DNA from: Branchiostoma floridae
Taxonomy: Eukaryota > Chordata > Leptocardii > Amphioxiformes > Branchiostomatidae
Direction: 5' to 3'
Assembly: GCF_000003815.2 (NCBI RefSeq)
Contig: NC_049982.1
Span: 21,756,701-21,818,700, forward strand
Length of the DNA stretch: 62,000 bases
Shown piece by piece: positions 10,361 to 20,654 of the stretch (within the stretch, counting starts at the first letter, position 1; the number at the start of each line of letters is the position of its first letter). Under the pieces are notes generated by a model that worked only from the letters and a program-made list of their open reading frames with translations, made no database searches and had not been told where the DNA came from. A program made the position numbers and the translations under genes.

Positions 10361-12698
10361 ACTTATTCTTGGTCAGCGTGTATTAGGGCGGTGTATTCAC
10401 CATGCAACAATTCACTTGCTGGTTAATTTGCCGTCTCTGCCCGGTGGTTTTTCGACGACTACATATACTTCACTACGCGAAGTTTTATCCTACAGCAAAA
10501 AAAAAAAAAAAAAAAAAACAACATCATAAACAATTGCAATAACTTACAAAGATGCAACAATCACTTGTGGATTTAGCGTAACCTGATCTAAGCTTGCTGG
10601 AATAATATATGCATATGTGCACGCCTCTAGCCAAGGTATTGACAGATAATGCAATTCTTCATGCCAGGGACCTCTCTCCTGTATAATCGTCTGCCGTAGG
10701 GTACCCGTGGTGTTCAGCTGTGTAGCCTTAGGTGTCAATCTGAATTGCTCAGGTGACCTTTTTCCTTGACCCCCATTGACATGAGCTGTCTCCAGTGACC
10801 TCCGTTTGAGGACACAGTCTCAATAGGAAGAATATACAGTTATGTCCATCCGTAATCAAATAACCACTGTAACTGGCCTGTGGCGACCTTAGAATTAGAA
10901 CTACAATTGTACTTGTAATACAAAATTCCTAGATATTCCTTACGTATAGAGCTGTGGCGTTGTTTCACTGTGTCGATTTTGTGATATGAGCAGGCGCTTT
11001 GGACGTATTTTTATGAATCAATACATTTCACTTGCAAGTGTCACCGCCTAACGCCAGGTGGCGCTCTTGAGCCGTCTCAAACCCCGACACATTGTTTTGA
11101 TCACCTGCAAAGGCGTCCGTCCCAGGTACTGAAATATTGGTGAAAAGCTTTCCGCCTGTCACTTTTTGTAGAGTCCTTGGCCATATATCCATTAAAGTAT
11201 TCTACGCAGAACTATCATTCCAAGTGAATGACACAGTTTTTGATTCACAAACCAAGACGTTACAACATGCAACATTTCTGTGACCGTCTGTCATCACCTT
11301 CCTCTGAACAATACTGACTGGCATGGTTCTACTTCGCATCGCAGATAGGTGTCCCTGATGCATTGTTATAAGAATACGGTCTCAAAGCACTGTCACATTT
11401 GCATATAGTGTCCAGCAACAATGATAAAGAAATAGACTATTATTTACCAACCCGATGAAAATATTCACGAATACAATCCACACATTTCCACAGATAGTGT
11501 CCGGACTCCTTCTTGGTTGTTTGGGACAATCTGACGATCGCGGTCCGCGGCTGATCGACCTGACATGGTCCCTAAAGAGCGGCATACCGGTCTCCCCTTC
11601 TACCCTCCCTACCAGTTCACTATTGTTCACAGGTAGGCATCCGCGTGACAGGAATACCTATGGTGAAAGAGATGCCACGGAAGAGAATACATGTAGTTTG
11701 TCATAGCCGCCTTCGCAGACTTCTAGCAGCGCTGGTTTGCGATTTTCAACATTGGCCAAGGTGCTCTAATGCCGGAAGGAACTGTAGAACCTTTTTAGCC
11801 AATGTTGAAAATTGGGAACCAGCTCATGTTAAGTATTGAATTGAATGGCAGATTAAGTACAGGTCGAAACAAAATGATAGTTGACAAATACTTGGAATAT
11901 CTACACTCGGAGTCAACCAACACAAGGATCATATTCTTAGCAACGTCATTTCTTTTGTTCGATATCGTTTGTGGCTTTCTGTCCACTGTCCTGTATGGAC
12001 GCGTTTGTTAGGCCCGGCCGGGTAGCTTTCGCGGGAGCAAAAATAATGATGTAACAGATACACAAAATGTCAAAATTAGATTCATGGGCATGATTTGTGT
12101 ACATTTCTAGGGATACATTTTAATTTTTCGTTTCTTAACTTAAAACATCCCGGCCGGGCCTCGATTTGAAAATGTGACCCAAGCCTTACCTACCAACCGA
12201 CCAAACCTCACCCAAACCGTCGTGTGTTTGATACAGAGGTAACCAGACTGGAGGCTACTACCTGGAGTCTAACGAGATCGCCATGAACGAGCACACCGGG
12301 ACTCACATAGACGCGCCCGCACATTTCGTGCCAGGAGCGTGGAAACGTGAGTTCACGCTACCTCACCTTTATCCATGGGGTAACCTATATCCGTTCTTTT
12401 TCACAACTCGACGGACCGCGGTTTTAGATTGAGATATTTTTAACACATAAAAGATATTCAAACTGTTGCAGTTTGAAACCACTTGATATCCAACGGATAT
12501 TGGTTCCCAATCAGATAGTGGCCAACTTGCGTTACACTTAACGTTATGCATACAAAAACACAATGGTCTTTTGGATATACCACTTATTGTAATTGCTATT
12601 TAAACGCGTTTCAATATACTAGCCACGTTTCATACTTTCGTATGCCCAAGTCCCTACTTTATGCTGTAGATAGGTTTGCTTATATTTTTTCCATACAC

Positions 12699-12881
12699 NN
12701 NNNNNNNNNNNNNNNNNNNNNNNNNNNNNNNNNNNNNNNNNNNNNNNNNNNNNNNNNNNNNNNNNNNNNNNNNNNNNNNNNNNNNNNNNNNNNNNNNNNN
12801 NNNNNNNNNNNNNNNNNNNNNNNNNNNNNNNNNNNNNNNNNNNNNNNNNNNNNNNNNNNNNNNNNNNNNNNNNNNNNNNNN
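12699..12881. other. Assembly gap (183 N)
   Basis: Run of N that hides most of exon 4 of cyclase gene 2. The matching unit B sequence (52805-52987) is of similar length and reads through exon 4. Confidence 0.99.
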
Positions 12882-12974
12882 AGAAGGTGGCATCATCATG
12901 AGTAAGTCTTCCATCAACGATTTACCATCAGTACAGTCAAGGTGCAATGTTCTTATTTCAGTTTAGATGCACAG

Positions 12975-13150
12975 TATCATATTGTGGTGGGTACTTGAGA
13001 TGGATTGGCCAGGTTCGATTCCTGCCATTTCTGGCAACACGTTGTATCCTAATGAAAGACACTTAACACTTACTTTGAACACCCACCTATGTGTAAAAAA
13101 TGGGTACTTGGTTTCGCTTGTGGGAGTAGTGTGTGTTGGAAGGATAGGGA
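12975..13150 (+). mobile_element. tRNA-derived SINE, old copy
   Basis: GGTTCGATTCC at about 13013-13023 is a perfect RNA polymerase III B box. It is followed by a body with GACACTTAACAC and ATGGGTAC..GGTTTCG segments, typical of tRNA-derived SINEs in deuterostomes. The A box is degenerate. The same insertion is in unit B (53080-53260), so it predates the duplication. Confidence 0.65.
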
Positions 13151-13331
13151 TGCTTAAGTATCTTAGCAACTCATTTATCAATTATCATGTTATATGGTCC
13201 AATATAATCTTCTATATTTACTGTTCACAAACTAGTTGCTACGTTGATGATATCCAGTACGTAGACGTACATTAGTAGGTACATGTAGCACAATACACGT
13301 AGAGGGTTCAATAGTCATCTTCATTACAAGT

Positions 13332-13658
13332 AAAGAATGGATTGAACACTTTCAAGGATTAAATAATCTAGTAAAAAACAATGATTTTGACAGTACTTTT
13401 GAAAAAGGCATCACCGATTTTCTCAAACGCCTAGATAAAAACATTTCAAATTCATTAGATTACCCTTTCACGACACCAGAAATTATGAATGGTTTGAAAT
13501 CACTAAAATCTGGAAAGGCATGTGGCATTGACTCTATTTCTAACGAGATGTTAAAATATGGGGCAGAAAAGATATGCGAACCACTGGTCATTCTCTTAAA
13601 TACAATTCTCTCCAACAATATTTTTCTTGAAGCACTGGTTATGTATCACAGTTTTTAG
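13332..13658 (+). pseudogene. LINE reverse-transcriptase N-terminal fragment (L2/CR1-like)
   Basis: A 108-codon frame with no ATG ends at a stop at 13656-13658. It contains KSGKACGIDSISNEMLKYG, the conserved block before the palm motifs of LINE reverse transcriptases, preceded by EWIEHFQGLNN. Both ends are truncated; no YADD or endonuclease part is present. It begins within about 12 bases of the point where unit A stops matching unit B (about 13320), where exons 5-6 of cyclase gene 2 should be. It therefore marks the breakpoint. Confidence 0.75.
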
Positions 13659-13968
13659 GCATTGATTTTACCTCTAATTTGCTTCATATCATGTCGTTAA
13701 GACTAGCGACACACTTCATTGAGACCGAGCCTAAGTGCCTGCTAAGGAGAAACAACTAAATGCACGAAGCCCCAAGCAGTCCCACGTCATTTACAAATTT
13801 AGAAATGCGGTACGAATCGCTGCTTCGAAACCTGGAGATTTTAATATTTGCAATTGGTGTCTATTTCTTGTTGTTGACCTCCCACACACACGCAAACACA
13901 TGCTCACTACTTTCTAATTACACTCCCATATCGTTCTGTAGCAATTTTTTTACCTTCCCCTCTTGAAG

Positions 13969-15542
13969 GAAGCCGGTGCCGACGACGCCAACGCCCGTGA
14001 GACCGTTGAGGACTGGCAGCCTGAGAGAGAAGGCCCAGTGAAGCCAACGATGAAGGAAGGCTGTTGTGTGAAACACGTAGGCCTCCACTACAGGTCCAGT
14101 CAAGAGGAGAACGGAATGCTGTCAGCACAACCCATCCAACAACAGGGAACTGTTCACCGTATGCCATGATGAACAGTTTACCTTTCCTTGAACATCTTGT
14201 TCCCGCTTACCTCACTTTTCTCGCAAACAAATCTTGAGTGAAAGCGATGGACTCATTAAAATTTCTTTCCTTCAATAATTTAAGTGATTCATGCCTTACG
14301 TGAAGAGATTATGCAGGTGTAACAACCCAAAGTATACATCTGACTATACAGTCCATAGTGTATTGTTGCACCGACCGGCTTATCAATACCATTCAGATAC
14401 ACTGTTCATAAGCTTCATTGATAGGAAAAGGTACAAAATGCAGATATGGAGAAACTTCAACCACTGGTATCAGTGTATTACTTTACAGATCTGCCACAGG
14501 AGATGGTGGGAAGTGTGCATGCCCAGAACCACCCTCATTCTGGGTTCCCTCTCAATCATCCGGCCACTGACTTCCACTTTGGACCTGTTTACAACATGGC
14601 GGGATTTGGCAACTGGGGCCCTCAGAGTAGAGGGGTAAGGGCAGTTCCAAGGGCTGTTCCAATCAAATTTGGGGGACCCATAATAGCTATTTTAACGACT
14701 TCGCAAGTATACTTCAGTTGAAATATAAAAGTAAATTGCTTTTGTCATTGCTGAAAAAAGAAATAGATGGAAAGTGAAGTAAAAGTGGGAGTCGCGACAA
14801 ACTTTGCGACAACATTAACCTTACAGTTACGTTATTGCCTCAGTTTGTGTTGAAAGTTCTTTCGCTGATATAGCTTTCCACATTTGAACTTTAAGAGTGT
14901 CATATTCCTCTAACTATATATGCTTCGGTATCACAGGCATATGCTGGTGTTATAGGTCCATGTACCACTGGTACTGTTTCTTGTTAGCACAGCTGTGCAA
15001 CTGACGTGTGTTAATCCGATGTTACAGATAGGGACTGGTGACCCTGCTCATGAGAAGAAGAATGAGCTCCGTTTGGAACTCGAGGTACATGTACATATAC
15101 CGATCATGCATGTGCCAGTAGGCTGCCTTTCTTTCAGCTTTGACTTACATCCAAATTTCACTCTAGATTGAATATATGGTTTTAACGTTGCGTTTTGTTG
15201 TATTGTGTGCCACAGAAAGTTCTGTCACGGCCATCCAACGCGGGGTCCTGGTACAAGTTCGACGTGCTAAGGACTGAGTTGCAGATGCTAGAGGCGCCGC
15301 TGTGTGGCCTCGTCGCACAGCCAGTCGAGGTAAGCGGAAAACCCGTGCTACGATATATTCATATAGCATAGCCGCCTTCAGGCAGCTTTAAAGTGTTTTG
15401 TTATCCAGTTGGGATATACAGGAACTGGGTCATTACAAGATGAAGTAGAGGAGATGTTGTCTTGTCTATTTACCTGTTTGTTTGTTTGTTTGTTTGTTTT
15501 CAGCGAATTTTATCCGTTCCTTTAAACCCACAGGACCAGTGA
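13969..15542 (+). CDS. Unrecognised gene, 3' exons only
   Basis: Four exons fit together with strong splice sites: 14489-14634, 15028-15084, 15216-15329 and 15534-15542, the last giving Asp-Gln-stop. The internal introns are all phase 0. A candidate preceding exon at 13969-14158 (EAGADDANA..GTVH) fits in phase but has a weaker donor. The visible protein, about 160 residues, is polar, with HPATDFHFGPVYNM and WYKFDVLRTELQMLE segments, no signal peptide and no membrane span. I do not recognise the family. No start or 5' exon is visible; upstream lies the unit A breakpoint, so the gene may be 5'-truncated or may start in an undetected exon. A poly(A) signal about 1.1 kb downstream supports a real transcript end. 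It has no counterpart next to unit B. Confidence 0.6.
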
Positions 15543-16640
15543 GGAGACACGAGACCTCACCAGATGTGGAAACCAGTAGATTGGGTTGCGTCTAAACAAG
15601 TCTAGTTTTGCGATGACTTTTATAGAGTATCTGATCTGCATCTCAACCTATATGATAATGCCCACTGTTTGTATACTGCATGTTAAACTTTGTAGTAACA
15701 CACAGTTCTGTAATAGTTGCATCTCATCTTATTACAAAAGTAGTCATGCTGCAAAGGTTGGTGTTTGTTTCTACAAGGTATCAATCTCGTCTATCAATTT
15801 GCAATCTTTGTTATTAGGCGTTAATATCTGCCTAACATTTCATGATTTAGAGAAAGTTTAAATTTTGAATGATGTCTTTTCTAAATGCTGCCATGCAAAC
15901 CACGTCTTTCTACCCTTTCTACCTTTTCTACCTTTCGCAGATGAAAACACTGTTTACATCTTCAACTGATGCACATCCTTACCCTTACAATATACATTGA
16001 TGTGACGTTTGGGATAGAATCATTATTTGCTTTTTGCTCACCAAACAATACACGTTATATATGTACGTTAGAATACATTTGTACTTTTGTTTCAAATTAG
16101 GTGCGGACCAGCAATAAATAGTCGGAGGGTTAATGACTTAGAATAAAGCAGAATGCAAAAACAATAAAATTCACTATTACTTTTATTACTATTACAGAAA
16201 AACACGAAAGACACTATTGACTTTGGACCACTTTGCACCAGGAGGTTGCCTGTTAAATTTGAACTTGTGTTTGTATTCATATTTACGTGATTGTGACATT
16301 ACACACATGCAAAAACGAATAGCAAACCATGGGTTTCACAGTGTTTCTGGCTTAACCAACCGGCATTGTGGCTATGGCACAAGAATCCTATCACACTTCA
16401 CCACACTGATTATCAAGAGCTTTCATAATGTTACACAAGTTATACTAGTCACAGGACAACACCGTGGTGTTTGTTCTACTGTACAAGCTTCTGTAGCTGG
16501 TTAACGTTAACGTTGTTCAAAACGCCTTCTATGACGAGGCAGCCGGGCCTGGGCCATTTGTGTGTATATCACTGTCGCTTTGCTTCCACCTGTGTTGTCA
16601 AAAATCTAAATGTGTGCTCATTCTTATCGGACAATTTCTC
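15543..16640 (+). other. Probable 3' UTR and downstream DNA, no gene seen
   Basis: A/T-rich sequence with no exon-like frame between the stop codon of the unrecognised gene and the poly(A) signal near 16649. It is most simply read as a long 3' UTR. Confidence 0.45.
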
Positions 16641-16644
16641 GTTA

Positions 16645-16712
16645 TGTCAAATAAAGATTGCGTGCACCAAGATTCTGAGTTGTGTTATATTGTGTTGTGT
16701 TACATATTGAAC
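16645..16712 (+). terminator. Poly(A) signal and GU-rich element
   Basis: AATAAA at about 16649-16654 is followed about 30 bases later by TTGTGTTATATTGTGTTGTG, the usual order of hexamer, cleavage site and GU-rich downstream element. It is the best candidate 3' end for the plus-strand gene at 13969-15542. Another AATAAA is at about 16142. Confidence 0.6.
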
Positions 16713-16725
16713 TAGCGCTATTTTT

Positions 16726-16749
16726 GCATTGCCGCGCCAGCGGCAATGC
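16726..16749. repeat. Perfect 10-bp stem hairpin
   Basis: GCATTGCCGC pairs with GCGGCAATGC around a GCCA loop. It lies between the poly(A) region of the unrecognised gene and the 3' end of the minus-strand LINE. Context (ATTTTTGCA before, TGCC after) resembles the dispersed hairpin repeat at 6530-6612. It could also be part of the LINE 3' end. Confidence 0.7.
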
Positions 16750-17146
16750 CTTATGCCAGCTTTCTTCCATGGATCCATGGACGGACCTTTTAACCCAGCC
16801 CTTCCAAAGCCCCTTCCAAAGGCCCTTCGTTATTTTGGGTATACAAACAGTTTTAGTAATACAGACAGAGACCAAACTGAAAACCATCATAATATAAGAA
16901 GAAACAACTCATGAATGGAAACAAAGAAAAAGGATGTGCCATTCCACCCGAGGCAGACTTGCACCCGCCCACCCTTCTGCCAAGAAACGACACATCAAAG
17001 CAAACTGGAAATTATAAAGAGGACTAGAGAGTAGAAGGAGAACACCATAGTGAAGGACTGACCACACACACTGAACATCTAACAGACAATCCACCAATAG
17101 CAAAGACAGACTGTAGCACCAAACAAAGACTACTACGACAAGGACT

Positions 17147-19810
17147 CTAAAAACGTAGAACCAAAACTCCCGTCCGCACACTTGCCCATCTAACAGACTG
17201 GCACCACTCAGCCAAGAAACTTTCAGAACCAAGTCGAACAAACTCCATCTTGAGTTTAAACCTAAGAGCCTCCTTGATTAGAGACACCAGCTCAATGTGA
17301 GATACGAAATTATTGTCAAAGAGAGCCTGACACCTGGACCACCAAATCTTAGACCGAGCGACGGCCAAAATGTAGGTGCAGACATCTCTCTTACACTTCT
17401 TCAGGGTAGACGACATAACACCATAGAGAGCGACCGCGCGAGAAACACGAAAACTAGAGACCACCCATCGCCTAATGAATCCTTCGACCCAAGTCCAGGT
17501 CAGGAGCACCTCGCCACAAGACCAGATGGCATGGGTAACGGTCTCCGTAGCTCTACAGTTTCTCCTCGGACAAAGAGGGGAAGGAGTTCTGTGCCAAATC
17601 GAACAAGTCAAGTAGTTGGTTTTGAGAGCCCCATGTGCGACCTTCCAGGAAAGCTCCTTTAGGTTATTCTCAAGGAGAGTGTTATGCATCGTTGAAAAAA
17701 CAAGTGACCAATCAACACCCCGCTCTAAAAAACAAGCGGAAGGGGTATGAGAACGAGCTAAAATGGCAGCTTTGTACAAAGACTGCACGGTGCATATCTT
17801 GTCCCAAGTCTTCGAAGCAGAAGCATTAACAAATTCCAAGGTGAGCTTCCGCATCAAAGAATAGTGAGGTGGAGCCTCAGGAGAGTGGGGGGAACTGTTA
17901 GACCACGATGATGGTTCAAAACGACGGGCAAAAAAACCCAGCCAATATTTTGCCAACTGGACCCATGGAAGATCCGGCCGGTCAAGAATATTGGTAAACG
18001 GCCGACAATAAAAACAATTGGCCTTCACTCCAAAATCAATGAGATCCCATCCACCTTTGTCCAAAGGTAGCATAACTGTCTGTCTGGAGACCATTTCTGC
18101 ACGAGAACTCCAGAAAAACTTAAAGACGGCTCTCGTAATGTCCTTGACGACTGACTCGGGAGGAGAAAATACAGGAGCAATATACCACAAAGTAGATAAA
18201 GCAAGGTTATTAACGACGACAACCTTGCCAGCGAAGGATAAAGAGAAGCTGTCCCACCTTCGCAGAACCGCTTCAAACTTAGCTTGCCTCTCCCTCCAGT
18301 TGACTAAAGGCATATTAACACTTCCAAAAGTACCTCCCAATAAACGTATGGATACAGATGTCCATTTAAAATTCTTCGGACAATCGAGTCTTTTCCTCCA
18401 ACTACCTAGCCAGAGACCCATACATTTGTCATGATTTAAAAGAGACCCGGAACCTCTGTTATACATGTCAATAACAGCAAAGAGCCGGCGGATCGACTCA
18501 TCGGTTGTAACAATAGCCGAGTTATCGTCCGCATACTGCGAGATCTTAACTTCACGGCCACCAGGCAACCTGAGGCCGTGAATCGCAGCGTCGGCCCTTA
18601 CTGTAGCGGCAAATGGCTCCAAAGAAATTGCGTACAGCAGGGGTGACATAGGGCACCCCTGCCGAACACCTCTTGAGAGAGAAAAAGAAGATGATAGCGA
18701 CCCATTGACGGAAACAGCACTGGTAATGTTGTGGTACAATATAGCAACCCATTTGCGAAAAACCGGGCCAAAACCCATCTTCGCAAGAGTCAAGTGAAGA
18801 AAATCAATATTCACTCTATCAAAGGCCTTGGCCTGATCCAGAGAAATGATCGCACAGTCAAAGTTATTCATATTAACATATGTAACGATATCTCTCATCA
18901 AAAGTAGGTTACATTGTATCGACCGGCCTGGTATACCGCATGTCTGGTCAGGACTGATGACCGAGGCGGCAACCATCTTAAGCCTATTGTTAAGGACCTT
19001 TGCAAGAATCTTATAATCGCAATTTAACAAAGAGATGGGGCGACGGTTCTTCGGGTCCAGAGGGTCCCCTTTTTTTGGAAGGAGAGTAATAACACCAAAA
19101 CTCTGGCTCTGAGAGAGCTCGCCAGAAGAAAAAACTTCCTCAAAAACTGAGAGGAGATCCCCAGCAATGACGTCCCAGAAAGCGACATAAAATTCCTTAG
19201 GGAGACCGTCACTGCCAGGGGACTTATTATTCTCCATACTGCGCAATGCAGCCCAAAGCTCATCCAATGAAAGAGGACCTTCTAATGAAGAGACTTCATC
19301 AGGATCCAAAGACCCTTCTAAATTGTTACAAAGGTTATTCGCCTCACACTTATCAATAGGCTCAGCACTAAAAAGGTCTTCATAAAATAGCTTAAAAACA
19401 TCTAAAATCTCCTCGTCATCTTGGACAACACGTCCAGTAGAATCTCTGACCGAAGAAATGCGTCGCTGCCTACTTCGGGAAGAGGCCTGGCTTACAAAAT
19501 ACGAGGTACATTTTTCCCCCTCGACAAATTGCTTGACTCTGGACCGAACAAAAGCACCGCGAGCCTCCTCAGCGGACAACTCGGACAAGGAAGACTTAGT
19601 ACATTCATACCTACGCAAGATGTCCGCCGAGGAGGCCCCGTCGTTCATCTTGTTGGTGAGATCGACAAGTTCATTATTCAAGGTAAACATGGACTCCCGT
19701 CTCTCCCTAGCCAGTTCACAAGAAATTCTGATCAAGAGAGAGCGAGTTCTAGCCTTTACATCGTCCCACCAGGCTCGCAAAGAAGGAAAACCTGTTTCAA
19801 AGTCTTCCAA
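17147..19810 (-). pseudogene. LINE ORF2, reverse transcriptase part
   Basis: An open frame of 887 codons without an ATG at its start. It carries the reverse transcriptase blocks ISLDQAKAFDRVN (motif A), GVRQGCPMSPLLYA (motif B) and SQYADDNSAIV (motif C). A C-terminal CPRRNC..H..C cluster resembles the zf-RVT domain. It is the continuation of the endonuclease frame (20640-19756): the frames overlap by 55 bases and the homologous protein should run NNW to EDFETGF, so one base was lost or gained near 19805. The palm Asp pair is intact. The break makes this copy inactive unless it is a sequence error. Confidence 0.85.
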
Positions 19811-20640
19811 TTGTTAAAAGCGAGTTTAAAATCATTTAAAACTTTGTCTCTTTTTAAAATCGAGACATTACATTTCCACAAGCCAGGCTTCTTCTTCACA
19901 TCCGGTAAAATTGACAAGGACACACAGTCATGGTCTGTAAAATATGCGGGTAAAAAACAGTAGTTTGAAACGACGAGGCATTTAGACGAATAAAATCGGT
20001 CCAGCCGACAGGCAATACCTTTGGTCGGCTGTCTCCAAGTGAAGACCTTTTTAGAAGGATTCTCATGTCTCCAAGAGTCATGCACATTAAAATCGGCGCA
20101 AATGTCTTTTAAAACGGTGGAACCGCCACTACCATAAGCCGGGTTCCCGCCCCTCTTATCAATATCAACATCTTCAACGCAGTTAAAATCACCGCACAAA
20201 ATAAGGGGCTCAGCCCCCGACAGAAACTTATACAAATTTTTAAAAAATCCAGTACGCTCCGCAGAAATGTTAGGAGCATACATGTTACAAACTTTGAAAT
20301 TACGCGCACCATCGGACAAGACGACACAGACAACACGCCCATTGTCGTCACAAGACTTTTTAACCACATCAAAATTGAAAGATGGAGAGAGTAAAATACC
20401 CACACCTCTAGATTGGGAGGAGCCCAATGCCCAAAACGCTTGGCCTCCCCATTCCTTCTCCCAGAGCACCGCTTCAGATGTTGACGAAACATGGCACTCT
20501 TGGAGGCAAACAACGTCAAATTTATGTTGACGGCAAAAGCCGAAAACCTGCCTCCTCTTCTGCGGACTACGGAGCCCACAGACATTGAGTGTAGCAATAA
20601 GAACCATGAGGCTACATAGAGAAGGAATGTCAAACAACAT
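19756..20640 (-). pseudogene. LINE ORF2, APE-type endonuclease part
   Basis: A 294-codon frame in which the natural start may be the first ATG at 20640 or the second, 33 bases on (MVLIATLNV). The apurinic-endonuclease signature is complete: TLNVCGL (Asn), CLQECHV (Glu), LCGDFNCVED (Asp and Asn), a FTWRQ..RLDR segment and TDHD (His). The enzyme would nick target DNA for target-primed reverse transcription. It begins 14 bases after the ORF1 stop on the same strand, as expected of a bicistronic LINE. The last 18 codons are out of frame because of the indel near 19805. Confidence 0.85.
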
Positions 20641-20654
20641 CGGAATGTGAGGAA

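Larger units (their letters stand above)
9340..12901 (+). pseudogene. Cyclase gene 2 of unit A, frameshifted and lacking its 3' exons
   Basis: Exon 1 at 9340-9375 encodes MAAKHRPILLIT and ends at GTAAGT. Exon 2 is 11494-11632, exon 3 is 12237-12346 (HTGTHIDAPAHF intact), and only the last 20 bases of exon 4 (12882-12901) emerge from the gap 12699-12881. Exon 2 is 139 nt instead of the 140 nt in the unit B counterpart (51580-51719): one T is missing in CCGGTCTCCCC near 11590, which throws the frame after GIPV. Exons 5 and 6, present in unit B at 53564 and 54097, are not found; a LINE fragment starts at about 13325 instead. The product would lack the second half of the fold and the GPI tail. 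A sequencing error could explain the missing T but not the missing exons. Confidence 0.75.

Noticed and set aside
13013-13023. Possible tRNA gene at the perfect B box
   Set aside because: No acceptor stem, anticodon arm or intact A box; better explained as a SINE.
16682-16712. TTGTG-rich string as the LINE 3' tail
   Set aside because: On the plus strand it follows AATAAA at the correct distance and is better read as the GU-rich element of the neighbouring gene.
18018-18434. 138-codon plus-strand frame
   Set aside because: Antisense shadow of the LINE reverse transcriptase.
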